Of a stretch of DNA of 64,000 bases, positions 32,949 through 40,788 are shown in pieces. The stretch's first letter is position 1, and each line of letters begins with the position of its first letter. This DNA is from Salinithrix halophila (lineage in GTDB: Bacteria > Bacillota > Bacilli > Thermoactinomycetales > DSM-45169): contig NZ_JBHSAP010000009.1 in assembly GCF_042650125.1 (NCBI RefSeq), positions 248,001 through 312,000 of the forward strand, read 5' to 3'. The notes beneath the pieces were generated by a model. It was not told where the DNA came from, did no database searches, and saw only the letters and a list, made by a program, of their open reading frames with translations. A program made the translations under genes and the position numbers.

Positions 32949-33289
32949 CTATACACTCCTCCCGTTTACTGGAAATCGATGAAATCAACAACCATTCAAC
33001 ACATCGGGAAAGCCCGACTGAGAGTGTATCTGAACAATCTCTAACTAGGGGATCCCGGCTTGTTGCAGAAATTCGAATGATCAGACAACCCTCACTGATC
33101 ATTCTGCTCTTCTGGCTATCCGCTTTCCCCCATGTGGGGGTTTTTCAGAATCTATTGTACCATACCCCCGAAAAGGCAGGAAACAACACGAAGGGGATTC
33201 CCAACCAAAAGAAAAAGACCCTGTCGGGTCTTGAGACTGCTGACAAGTAAAGGAGCCAGCCACTTGAAACCTTTTCGTTGAATAAAACC
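32949..33289. other. Leader/intergenic region of gpsB with hairpins
   Basis: No gene is evident. Three structures are visible: a perfect 10-base inverted repeat GAATGATCAG/CTGATCATTC (33075-33084 and 33095-33104), CCCCCA-TG-TGGGGG followed by five T on the + strand (33127-33145), and the yhcN-like terminator (33211-33232). The first may be an operator or a structured leader of gpsB. Confidence 0.5.
33209..33233 (-). terminator. Terminator of the YhcN-like gene
   Basis: AAGACCC (33215-33221) pairs with GGGTCTT (33226-33232); on the minus strand the stem runs into a T-rich tract. Confidence 0.8.
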
Positions 33290-33799
33290 TTACCTTCCTT
33301 GGGGGAAAGTGCGCTGGACGAGATCCATGAATTCGTCCACCAATCCGCCGAGAGGTCTACCTTCTCTGGCTTTTCGAGCATAGTCATTCAGAGAATCAAC
33401 AAAACCGGGGTTGGCCGAGACGTATACGCGTTTCAAGCTGTCATCCACACGTTTCGCTCGCTTCGCTACCTTGTTCTTGACATGAGTCGTCAAACCGCCT
33501 TGGTAGTTCTTTTCGAAAACCACACCTACATAGGCAGTGTTGTCGGTTACCATAACCGTCGCACTATCGATCTCTTTTAGTTTCGCGATGGAATCGGCCA
33601 CATTGTCAGCCGCCTCCATTGTTTGACCGGCTCGTGTCCGATTGTATCGCACCGGTTGCCGATCAATGTCGTCTCTGACTCCTTGCTGCTGTTCCCTCGG
33701 TTGACTTTCCGGCTTCCGCTGCATGGCACAGCCAACGGATGTGAATGCGAGGGTCAAGGCCATCAAGAAAACTAGCCATTGGATACGCAGTCGCATCAT
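33290..33799 (-). CDS. YhcN/YlaJ family sporulation lipoprotein
   Basis: A 169-residue lipoprotein. The signal RLRIQWLVFLMALTLAFTSVGC ends in a lipobox, followed by a polar linker (RKPESQPREQQQ). The mature YhcN/YlaJ domain has the conserved ADNVADSIAKLKEIDSATVMVTDNTAYVGVVFEKNYQGG and KVAKRAKRVDDSLKRVYVSANPGFVDSLNDYARKAREG. Such proteins sit in the spore inner membrane or forespore and affect germination and outgrowth. AAGGAGG precedes two adjacent ATGs (33799 and 33796); either may be used. Its presence indicates sporulation capacity. Confidence 0.88.
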   Translation of the reverse strand: MMRLRIQWLVFLMALTLAFTSVGCAMQRKPESQPREQQQGVRDDIDRQPVRYNRTRAGQTMEAADNVADSIAKLKEIDSATVMVTDNTAYVGVVFEKNYQGGLTTHVKNKVAKRAKRVDDSLKRVYVSANPGFVDSLNDYARKAREGRPLGGLVDEFMDLVQRTFPQGR

Positions 33800-33862
33800 G
33801 GTACCTCCTTGTGTATGGTTAAGATTACGGTTAGTATCTGACCCCCCGAAAAAAATATGTAC

Positions 33863-33893
33863 CAAAAAAAGAGCCGTATCAAAAACGGCTCTC
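33863..33893 (-). terminator. Terminator of the YugP-like gene
   Basis: AGAGCCGT (33870-33877) pairs with ACGGCTCT (33885-33892); the minus strand then has seven T. It lies 35 bases past the stop of the protease gene. Confidence 0.85.
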
Positions 33894-33927
33894 TTTATAC
33901 TTCCCCTGATATATCGGCCCTTTCTCC

Positions 33928-34611
33928 TCATTCATCACTGGAGAGGAACAGGAGGATAAACCGAATCAATTCCAGTACGGCATACAGCGTGGATGCGACA
34001 TAGGTCAAAGCAGCGGCACCGAGAACCTTGTTCACACCCCGCTCTTCAATATTACGGATGAAACCCTCTTTGATCATAATGTTCTTGGCACGGCTACTAG
34101 CGTTAAATTCTACCGGCAGGGTCACCACTTGAAAAGCGACGGCGGCTGCATAGAGAACGATCCCGATAAGAAATAACCCGGTCATTTGTAGGAACAGACC
34201 TGCCAGAAGGAGCCAGGGGGCAACCCCTGACGCGATATTGGCGACGGGGAACATGCGGTGACGAAGCACCAGGGCCCCATAGGCTTCCTTGTGCTGGATC
34301 GCGTGCCCGCACTCGTGAGCGGCGACGGAGACAGCGGAAATGGAATTGCTGTTATAAACCGGCTCCGACAAACGAACCGTGCGTGAGATCGGATCATAAT
34401 GATCCGTCAACATACCCCGGACCGGCTCAACCGGAACGTCACGGAGACCATTTCGATCCAAAATGCGGCGGGCAACTTCCTGTCCGGTCATCCCTGCGGA
34501 TGCCTCAACTTTGGCCCATTTTTTAAAACTGCCCTTGACCCGGAACTGTGCCCAAATCGTCAAAACGAAAGCCACCAGGACGAGGATCAGCATCAATATA
34601 TGGATGTTCAT
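33928..34611 (-). CDS. Membrane zinc metallopeptidase, YugP type
   Basis: A 227-residue membrane protein of the Zn_peptidase_2 family (YugP). An N-terminal helix (IHILMLILVLVAFVLTIWAQFRV) is followed by EVARRILDRNGLRDVPVE, the zinc site AAHECGHAIQHKEAYGAL (HECGH), and three further helices. A predicted cytoplasmic-membrane protease; its substrate is unknown. The ATG follows AGGAG. It appears monocistronic. Confidence 0.88.
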   Translation of the reverse strand: MNIHILMLILVLVAFVLTIWAQFRVKGSFKKWAKVEASAGMTGQEVARRILDRNGLRDVPVEPVRGMLTDHYDPISRTVRLSEPVYNSNSISAVSVAAHECGHAIQHKEAYGALVLRHRMFPVANIASGVAPWLLLAGLFLQMTGLFLIGIVLYAAAVAFQVVTLPVEFNASSRAKNIMIKEGFIRNIEERGVNKVLGAAALTYVASTLYAVLELIRFILLFLSSDE

Positions 34612-34667
34612 CGCTCATTTCTCCTTTTTATGGTAAAATTGCATTTTATGGTTGATCGGTTTGGCTC

Positions 34668-34943
34668 CTAGAATGTATCGCCCTGAAACTGGCGTGGTAT
34701 AGTCCAAATCCTTCTTTGCCGATACTGTATAGCGTCAGACCGTTGACGTATCTGCCGAAAATAACTGAGAAAGCGCCTAGCCTGGCGAATAGAGGTGGGA
34801 CGCGCAACGAAAAGGCCGCGTCGGGAAGAAGCAGCTAATTCGCATTGTCTCACGGCCCCCGGCTGTGGAGGGACCGCTTCCCCTAAAGGGATCACTAACG
34901 ACAAAAGGGCGGTAAAGAGAAGAGATTGCCAGAATGGAACCAT
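34668..34943 (-). CDS. Hypothetical small secreted protein
   Basis: A 91-residue frame with a plausible signal peptide (WQSLLFTALLSLVIPLGEAVPP) and a short basic mature part rich in Arg and Gln (ARRFLSYFRQIRQRSDAIQYRQRR). I recognise no family. ATG 34943 is preceded by AGAGGTGTTGGG, a moderate ribosome site. Codon use gives no strong support, so it could be a chance frame. Confidence 0.4.
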   Translation of the reverse strand: MVPFWQSLLFTALLSLVIPLGEAVPPQPGAVRQCELAASSRRGLFVARPTSIRQARRFLSYFRQIRQRSDAIQYRQRRIWTIPRQFQGDTF

Positions 34944-35040
34944 CAGTGCCCAACACCTCTTCTTTATAGGGCTTCCCACGTATATTATATCATATCCCAG
35001 CTCCAGACTTTCCTTCCCGCCCATTTATCGGCATACGGTT

Positions 35041-35133
35041 TCATGAAGATGTCACAAAATTGATGACAAGACCTCCAATGAGCACTCCCGTGAGTAAGAG
35101 GACAACCCACAACCCTGTGTTGGATTTACCCAC
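35041..35133 (-). CDS. 30-residue single-helix membrane microprotein
   Basis: A very short frame: GTG 35131-35133 with GGAGGG six bases upstream, ending at TGA 35041. The product is a four-residue polar start (GKSN) followed by one hydrophobic helix (LWVVLLLTGVLIGGLVINFV). It looks like the N-terminal helix of DUF4321 membrane proteins, which are longer (about 80 residues). The ribosome site and clean helix argue for a real gene. Confidence 0.5.
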   Translation of the reverse strand: MGKSNTGLWVVLLLTGVLIGGLVINFVTSS

Positions 35134-35176
35134 TTTTATCCCTCCGTACCGGGCTTTTTGAAACCCTTTTCTTGTA

Positions 35177-35209
35177 GGTTATTACAAGTACACGAAGTTG
35201 TAAATAACC
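35177..35209. promoter_or_regulatory. Inverted repeat upstream of the antiporter gene
   Basis: GGTTATTACAA (35177-35187) and TTGTAAATAACC (35198-35209) pair along 11 bases with one bulge around a 10-base loop. It lies about 90 bases before the antiporter start. It may be an operator or a leader hairpin. Confidence 0.45.
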
Positions 35210-35297
35210 GGCGGCGACAGAGCAAATATCCAGTGAACACCTTCTAACACTCTGATAAAATGGTGGAAGGCTATATACGATTCAGAGGAGGTAGGAG

Positions 35298-36533
35298 ATG
35301 GACCTGATCTACCAATTTGTAGACATAGACAAATTAAAACAATACCATTTTCTCTTGGAACTCGTAATTATTCTAGCCGCCGTCAAACTGGCCGGCCACA
35401 TGAGTAAACGAATTGGTCAGCCTTCAGTTTTTGGCGAACTACTGATCGGGATCGTCCTCGGTCCCGCCATCTTGGGCTGGATCCACGTCGATCCCCAGCA
35501 TCCCGGGCTAATCAAGGAGTTAGCGGAGGTCGGGGTTATTCTCCTTATGTTCCTGGCGGGTCTGGAGACAGACGTGGATGAATTCAAAAAAACGGCTTAC
35601 GCTTCCTCCCTCGTCGCGGTGGGAGGCGTGATCTTCCCGTTGATCGCTGGTTTTGCCATTGGTTTGGTCTTCGGTTACGACTATTCCACTGCCATTTTCA
35701 TCGGCACCCTGCTGGTCGCAACCAGCGTCAGTATTTCAGTTCAAACCCTGCGGGAACTGGGGAAGCTTCAGAGCAAAGAAGGGGTTACCATTCTCGGAGC
35801 CGCTGTGCTGGATGATGTTCTCGGCATCATCATCCTGTCTGTGGTAATCGGCTTCACCGCCGGTGGCGGTGGCGGGAGCGTCATCGATATCGTCATTCTC
35901 CTGGCTAAGATCATCCTATTCTTTATCTTGACCGTATTTATTGGTCGTAAGATTTTGCCCCGCTTTTTTAATTGGGTATCCAATCTGATGACAACAGAGG
36001 TACTTCTAACTTTTGGTATCATCATAGCCCTGGCCTTCGCCTATTTTGCGGAGCTCTTCGGCTTGGCGGGAATCGTCGGATCTTATTTCGCCGGCTTGAT
36101 GCTCAGTGTCACCCGTTACCGGCATGAACTTTTCGAAAAAGTGGAAGTGGTCTCTTTCTCCTTTTTCGTTCCCATTTTCTTTGTCAGCATTGGAGTAACC
36201 GCGGATGTGAGCGGTTTGAAACCGGATATTATCTTGTTCCTGGTCGTGTTGACCCTGGTTGCCATTCTGACCAAAATCTTCGGCGGGGGTCTCGGAGCCA
36301 GAATGGCCGGCTTCAACTGGAATAGCTCCGCCGGGATCGGAGCCGGTATGATCGCACGGGGGGAAGTGGGACTGATCGTCGCTTCCATCGGCCTGACCCG
36401 CAACCTGATCGATAAGGAATTGTTTACAATCACCGTCATCATCGTACTCGCCACTACCCTGGTCACCCCTCCACTCTTGAAACTAATTTTCAACCCGAAA
36501 AAAAAGAGGACCCGTCCCTCTGACATCGGATGA
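35298..36533 (+). CDS. Cation:proton antiporter (CPA2, KefB/NapA type)
   Basis: A 411-residue membrane protein with about 12-13 helices of the Na+/H+ exchanger domain. Motifs include HMSKRIGQPSVFGELLIGIVLGPAILG, LLMFLAGLETDVDEF, and GAAVLDDVLGIIILSVVIG with the adjacent Asp residues used for cation/proton exchange, plus ARGEVGLIVASIG. There is no C-terminal TrkA domain, unlike full KefB. It exchanges Na+ or K+ for H+ in pH or salt homeostasis. The ATG lies just after GAGGAGG. It is followed by its own terminator. Confidence 0.9.
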   Translation: MDLIYQFVDIDKLKQYHFLLELVIILAAVKLAGHMSKRIGQPSVFGELLIGIVLGPAILGWIHVDPQHPGLIKELAEVGVILLMFLAGLETDVDEFKKTAYASSLVAVGGVIFPLIAGFAIGLVFGYDYSTAIFIGTLLVATSVSISVQTLRELGKLQSKEGVTILGAAVLDDVLGIIILSVVIGFTAGGGGGSVIDIVILLAKIILFFILTVFIGRKILPRFFNWVSNLMTTEVLLTFGIIIALAFAYFAELFGLAGIVGSYFAGLMLSVTRYRHELFEKVEVVSFSFFVPIFFVSIGVTADVSGLKPDIILFLVVLTLVAILTKIFGGGLGARMAGFNWNSSAGIGAGMIARGEVGLIVASIGLTRNLIDKELFTITVIIVLATTLVTPPLLKLIFNPKKKRTRPSDIG

Positions 36534-36547
36534 AATCTGCGTTTCAA

Positions 36548-36582
36548 AACCCCTCCCGACGCGCCATGGGAGGGGTTTTTTA
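36548..36582 (+). terminator. Rho-independent terminator of the antiporter gene
   Basis: AACCCCTCCC (36548-36557) pairs with GGGAGGGGTT (36568-36577), followed by six T. Confidence 0.9.
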
Positions 36583-36586
36583 TATT

Positions 36587-36618
36587 GAAAAGACACCGGC
36601 CTAGACCGGTGTCTTTTC
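36587..36618 (-). terminator. Terminator of the DUF1540 gene
   Basis: AAAAGACACCGG (36588-36599) pairs with CCGGTGTCTTTT (36606-36617) around CTAGA-type loop bases. It lies 12 bases past the minus-strand stop. Confidence 0.85.
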
Positions 36619-36629
36619 AGGAGGAATTC

Positions 36630-36848
36630 TTAGTGGGCTTTTTTCGGTTTGAAGGTATGACAGCAAGTGTCGGCGGAAATCCGCGCTGCGTAATCCTGGT
36701 GGTTGGAGTCGACAAACTCTCCCCCGATCTCTTCATGATACTTAGCATCGCTGTGTTGATCGATGTCCACCATGATTGCATCCGCCTGACATTTGTTCCC
36801 TTCACCCCAATAATGGCAGTTGGCTACGCTGCACTTTACCACAGGCAT
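36630..36848 (-). CDS. DUF1540 domain protein
   Basis: A 72-residue cysteine-rich protein: VKCSVANCHYWGEGNKCQADAIMVDID with three spaced cysteines, and a final ISADTCCHTF. This pattern defines DUF1540, common in Firmicutes and thought to bind a metal. Function unknown. The start ATG follows AGGGGG. It stands alone ahead of a terminator. Confidence 0.85.
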   Translation of the reverse strand: MPVVKCSVANCHYWGEGNKCQADAIMVDIDQHSDAKYHEEIGGEFVDSNHQDYAARISADTCCHTFKPKKAH

Positions 36849-36904
36849 TCTAACACCCCCTGCCTATAGGGTAAACCAGTAGCAGGGGTTCTAGACGGGC
36901 CAAA

Positions 36905-37177
36905 TTAATCCGGCGTTTTGTCGGCTTCCTTTAGCTCACGGAGGATGTCGTGAATGGATTCAATGGTGATTCCTTCGCTGTTACGGGCTGAGACGGTAAG
37001 GTAAACTTCTGCGCTGAAAGTGGGGATATGTTCTTTCACTTCTACTTCCGTTTCCCCATATGCCTTGCGGAAAACCGGCTGATTCCCCACCTTTTTCCAT
37101 CCCATGGCCGTTAATTCTTCTTCATAAAGATCAAAATCCTCTTCCTTGATGTTCAAGAGTACACTGGTAACTTTCAA
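36905..37177 (-). CDS. Conserved-looking small protein, unknown function
   Basis: A 90-residue soluble, acidic protein (KVTSVLLNIKEEDFDLYEEELTAMGWKKVGNQPVFRKA, then TFSAEVYLTVSARNSEGITIESIHDIL). It starts at TTG 37177, seven bases after GGAGG. The strand/helix alternation suggests a compact alpha-beta fold. I do not recognise the family. Its upstream region faces the rodA stop. Confidence 0.6.
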   Translation of the reverse strand: MKVTSVLLNIKEEDFDLYEEELTAMGWKKVGNQPVFRKAYGETEVEVKEHIPTFSAEVYLTVSARNSEGITIESIHDILRELKEADKTPD

Positions 37178-37236
37178 CGTGGGACCTCCTCCAAGTGAAG
37201 TCGATTGTATTATACCACAGAGCTAAGCCCTTCCAA

Positions 37237-38385
37237 TCAATCCGTAAACAACAAATCGTTACCTCGCCTCATGGAAATGTTGAGGACAAGGCCAGCAGCT
37301 ACCATCTGTACCAAGAGGGAGCTCCCCCCGTAACTGATATAAGGCAGCGGCAATCCCGTAATGGGCAACATGCCCACGGTCATACCGATATTTTGGGCCA
37401 CTTGGAAGACGATCATTCCGACAACGCCAGCTATCACCATGGAGCCAAAGCGGTCCTCACAAAGAATGGCCACCCGTATCATCCGGTAGACGAGAAAGAT
37501 AAAAATGCACAACAGAAAAGCTCCTCCGATGAATCCCCACTCCTCTGCATAAACGGCAAATATGAAATCATTGTGGGGCTCGGGAATCCATTTTCCCTGG
37601 GCCTGAGTTCCGTTATGGAAACCTTTCCCCGAAAGTTGGCCGGAACCGACAGCGATCATCGATTGGGTCAGCTGGTAACCCGCACCACTGGGGTCGGAAG
37701 CCGGATTGAGAAAGGTGCTGATCCGTTGGATCTGATGGTCCTCCAACACGATGTGAAGAAGCGGGCTATCGGAGAGATAGAGACCTAGGATCCCCCCCAC
37801 CAGAACCCCCACTAACACGATCGCAGTTAAAATATACCGCCAGTCGAGGCCTCCCGCCAGCAGGATGCTTCCTAGGATTCCGACCAAGACCAGAGCGGTT
37901 CCCAGATCGGGCTGTTGCAGGATGATGAGGATAGGAACGGCGAACAGGGCGAGGATCTTTCCGATCTGTCGACCGTTAAAGATGGGTAACGTCCGAATCT
38001 CACTGACCAATTTAGCAGTCAAAACGATAAGAAAAAGCTTCATGAACTCCGACGGCTGGAATTGGAACCCTCCTAAGCGGATCCACTGCTGTGCTCCCTT
38101 CACCGTCACGCCGATTCCAGGGATCATCACCAGTAACAAAAGGAAAATCCCGAATCCGTAGAGAACGTAGGCAAACCGCCCTTGGGCTAAAACACGATAG
38201 TCAAAGAGGAGTGTCGCTGTAAGAAGTAGAATACCTGTAATGTACCAGGAGATCTGCTTCTCCAAAAATGATGGATTGGTGGAGTAAGTAGCCCCCGATA
38301 TGGCAACGATGCTGATAAGGGCCAACACCAAAATTAAAATGATCATCAGATAATCCAACTGCCGAAGCATCCGGCTGATTTTCAT
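37237..38385 (-). CDS. rodA: Rod-shape peptidoglycan polymerase RodA (SEDS)
   Basis: A 382-residue SEDS glycosyltransferase with about 10 membrane helices. The family blocks are GVTVKGAQQWIRLGGFQFQPSEFMKLFLIVLTA, QPDLGTALVLVGILG, the long loop with QLTQSMIAVGSGQLSGKGFHNGTQAQGKWIPEPHNDFIFAVYAEEWGFIG, and GLPLPYISYGGSSLL. The catalytic Asp region (PEPHNDFIF) and the EPHNDF spelling favour RodA over FtsW. It polymerises lipid II for side-wall growth. ATG 38385 has only a weak upstream site. It is divergent from the ftsW-like gene. Confidence 0.85.
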   Translation of the reverse strand: MKISRMLRQLDYLMIILILVLALISIVAISGATYSTNPSFLEKQISWYITGILLLTATLLFDYRVLAQGRFAYVLYGFGIFLLLLVMIPGIGVTVKGAQQWIRLGGFQFQPSEFMKLFLIVLTAKLVSEIRTLPIFNGRQIGKILALFAVPILIILQQPDLGTALVLVGILGSILLAGGLDWRYILTAIVLVGVLVGGILGLYLSDSPLLHIVLEDHQIQRISTFLNPASDPSGAGYQLTQSMIAVGSGQLSGKGFHNGTQAQGKWIPEPHNDFIFAVYAEEWGFIGGAFLLCIFIFLVYRMIRVAILCEDRFGSMVIAGVVGMIVFQVAQNIGMTVGMLPITGLPLPYISYGGSSLLVQMVAAGLVLNISMRRGNDLLFTD

Positions 38386-38554
38386 GCATGAACACCCGTT
38401 TCTGACAAAACGTTTTTGCGGGTAAACAGAGACAAAACCAGTATACCGCAACTGGAAGAGAGGTTGGAACCGGAAAAATTAAAGATGGGGGGTCTACCTG
38501 TGATATAATTCCAAGCTGGACCCCCTCTGAAAAACCACGATTAAGGAGATTATG

Positions 38555-39730
38555 ATGGTACGCGGCAAACCTGATTTCTGGTTGATGCTGATCGTCTTCC
38601 TGCTGACGGGTTTCGGTCTGGTCATGGTTTTCAGCGCCAGCTATTACGATGGCCTCACTAATCACAACGATAGTTACTATTACTTCAAACGACAACTCAT
38701 GTGGAGCCTGATCGCCTTTCTGTTCTTCTTTGTGGTGGCGAATATCCCCTATACCCTGTATCAAAAGTATGTGGGTATCATTTTGTTGAGCAGCCTGTTC
38801 GTCCTACTGTTGGTATATGTACCCTTTATCGGGGTGGAACTTAACGGATCTAACCGTTGGGTGCAGCTTGGCCCTATCGGCTTTCAACCCTCTGAGTTGG
38901 CCAAAGTGGGGGCAATCATCTATACGGCTTCGATCATGACAAAGAAACAAAGTTATCTCCACGACTTCAAGCGAGGGCTCCTCCCTCCTCTGGTCGTGAT
39001 CGGTCTCTTTTGCCTCCTGATTGTACTGGAACCCCACTTCAGCAGTACCGTGATCCTGCTCGGTTCATGCATGTCCATTATTTTTATCGCCGGAGCACGC
39101 ATCAAACACCTCCTGTTGCTCCTTTCCGCCGGCCTTCCAATTTTAGTCGGAGTCATGCTCTCCGCCAGTTATCGCATCGACCGGTTGCTGGTGGTGCAAG
39201 ATCCCTGGAAAGATCCAACGGATAAAGGCTTTCAGACGATCCAATCCCTTTTCGCCATCGGCCCCGGTGGTCTATCGGGAAAAGGATTAGGCAACAGCAT
39301 CCAAAAACTAGCTTATCTCCCGATGTCCCAGACGGATTTCATCTTCGCTATCATAGCCGAAGAACTGGGTTTCATCGGGGGATCGATGCTGATCCTCCTT
39401 TTCATCGCCCTGATTTTCCGTGGAATCCGCATCGCTGTACGTGCTCCAGATTCTTTCGGTCTCTTTCTCGGACTGGGTATTATCACCATGTTCTCGATTC
39501 AGGCCCTGTTCAACCTGGGTGTCGTGACTGCCATCCTACCCGTGACCGGTGTCCCTCTTCCATTCATCAGTTATGGAGGATCCTCGTTATTAATCTGCAT
39601 GGTGTCGGCGGGAATTCTCCTCAATATCTCTCGTTACCGGACGACCCCCGCAACTCGAAAACAGGCAGAGCGGAATCACTCGCCACGGCAGACGGCACGT
39701 CCCCGATTAGCTACCCCTTATAAAATGTGA
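38555..39730 (+). CDS. ftsW: FtsW/SpoVE-type SEDS protein
   Basis: A 391-residue SEDS peptidoglycan polymerase. It starts GKPDFWLMLIVFLLTGFGLVMVFSASYYDG, has GVELNGSNRWVQLGPIGFQPSELAKVGAIIYTA, EPHFSSTVILLGSC, the loop TIQSLFAIGPGGLSGKGLGNSIQKLAYLPMSQTDFIFAIIAEELGFIGGS, and GVPLPFISYGGSSLL. The wording LPxxQTDFIFAIIAEELGFIG and the GLVMVFSAS start are typical of FtsW/SpoVE, which act in septation or spore cortex synthesis. Two adjacent ATGs follow AAGGAG; the second (38555) has the better spacing. Which of FtsW and SpoVE it is cannot be decided here. Confidence 0.85.
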   Translation: MVRGKPDFWLMLIVFLLTGFGLVMVFSASYYDGLTNHNDSYYYFKRQLMWSLIAFLFFFVVANIPYTLYQKYVGIILLSSLFVLLLVYVPFIGVELNGSNRWVQLGPIGFQPSELAKVGAIIYTASIMTKKQSYLHDFKRGLLPPLVVIGLFCLLIVLEPHFSSTVILLGSCMSIIFIAGARIKHLLLLLSAGLPILVGVMLSASYRIDRLLVVQDPWKDPTDKGFQTIQSLFAIGPGGLSGKGLGNSIQKLAYLPMSQTDFIFAIIAEELGFIGGSMLILLFIALIFRGIRIAVRAPDSFGLFLGLGIITMFSIQALFNLGVVTAILPVTGVPLPFISYGGSSLLICMVSAGILLNISRYRTTPATRKQAERNHSPRQTARPRLATPYKM

Positions 39731-39737
39731 ACAAAAA

Positions 39738-39770
39738 AGATCCCCGGTTCAACAAACCGAGGGATCTTCT
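39738..39770. terminator. Bidirectional terminator between ftsW and thiG
   Basis: AAGATCCCCGGTT (39738-39750) pairs with AACCGAGGGATCTT (39755-39768) with one unpaired base; A and T runs flank it. Confidence 0.8.
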
Positions 39771-39796
39771 TCTCTTGGCGCTCTTTCGTGTTTTTG

Positions 39797-40561
39797 TCAC
39801 GTAGGAAGGCCTTCCATCGGACTACTGGCGGAGGCTGCCTCTTTTTTCGGGATACGGCCAGACTGATGGGCGAGCCTGCCCGCCTCCACCGCCAATCTCA
39901 TCCCTCGGGCCATTGATACAGGATTTTTGGCGTGGGCGACAGCGCTGTTGAGCAACACACCGTCGGCTCCCAGTTCCATGGCCAGAGCAGCATCGGATGG
40001 AGCCCCGATCCCCGCATCTACAATCACCGGGATTTTCGCTTCCCGGATAATAAAGGTTAGATATAGCGGGTTGAGGATTCCCTGCCCTGAGCCGATTGGA
40101 GAAGCTCCAGGCATGACGGCATGGGCTCCCGCTTCTTCCAACCGTTTGGCGAGGATAGGATCGTCCCCGATATAGGGGAGGACGATAAATCCTTCTTCCA
40201 CCAGCTGCCGAGTCGCCTCAAGAGTCGCGATGGGATCCGGCAACAGCGTGTGGCTGTTTCCAATCACCTCCACCTTGATCATGTCACACATTCCCGACGC
40301 CCTCGCCAGTCGGGCGATACGAACCGCCTCTTCCGCCGTCTTGGCACCGGCGGTGTTAGGCAGCAATCGGTATCTTTTTAAATCCAGCCGCTCCAGAAAG
40401 TGCGGTTCACGGGGGTTATCCAGATTGAGCCGACGAAGCGCAAAAGTAAGGATTTCCGCACCTGACTCTTCAACAGCCCGGGATTGTATTTCCAGGGAGG
40501 AAAACTTCCCCGTCCCCATTAACAGCCGGGATTGAAACTGGTAAGGTCCGATCGTTAGCAT
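39797..40561 (-). CDS. thiG: Thiazole synthase
   Basis: ThiG builds the thiazole phosphate of thiamine from 1-deoxy-D-xylulose 5-phosphate, dehydroglycine and ThiS-thiocarboxylate. The 254-residue TIM barrel shows FQSRLLMGTGKFSS, the Schiff-base region with LLPNTAGAKTAEEAVRIARLAR and MIKVEVIG, and the phosphate-binding IPVIVDAGIGAPSDAALAMELGADGVLLNSAVAHAKNPV. It ends the tenI-thiO-thiS-thiG operon; the thiS stop is 2 bases upstream and its glycine codons supply the ribosome site. Confidence 0.96.
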   Translation of the reverse strand: MLTIGPYQFQSRLLMGTGKFSSLEIQSRAVEESGAEILTFALRRLNLDNPREPHFLERLDLKRYRLLPNTAGAKTAEEAVRIARLARASGMCDMIKVEVIGNSHTLLPDPIATLEATRQLVEEGFIVLPYIGDDPILAKRLEEAGAHAVMPGASPIGSGQGILNPLYLTFIIREAKIPVIVDAGIGAPSDAALAMELGADGVLLNSAVAHAKNPVSMARGMRLAVEAGRLAHQSGRIPKKEAASASSPMEGLPT

Positions 40562-40563
40562 AT

Positions 40564-40767
40564 TTATCCTCCTCCAACAAATCGTACGATTTCCACTTGG
40601 TCGTTCTCTTCCAGGGGTGATGCTGGATGTTCTTCCCGCTCCAGGATCTTACCGTTTTGTTCCACCATAACGATGGAATCCTGCACACCTAGTTCAGAAA
40701 GTAACTCTCCCACGGTCCGAACTCGGTCAGGAACCGAATACGGTCGTCCATTTAGCTGGATTTGCAA
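40564..40767 (-). CDS. thiS: Sulfur carrier protein ThiS
   Basis: A 67-residue ubiquitin-like sulfur carrier ending in the required Gly-Gly (RFVGGG), the site of thiocarboxylate formation. It has QIQLNGRPYSVPDRVRTVGELLSELG and MVEQNGKILEREEHPASPLEENDQVEIVRFVGGG. It carries sulfur to ThiG. It lies 21 bases after thiO and directly before thiG. Confidence 0.95.
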   Translation of the reverse strand: MQIQLNGRPYSVPDRVRTVGELLSELGVQDSIVMVEQNGKILEREEHPASPLEENDQVEIVRFVGGG

Positions 40768-40788
40768 CGTATTTTCCTCCTCTCCTAT

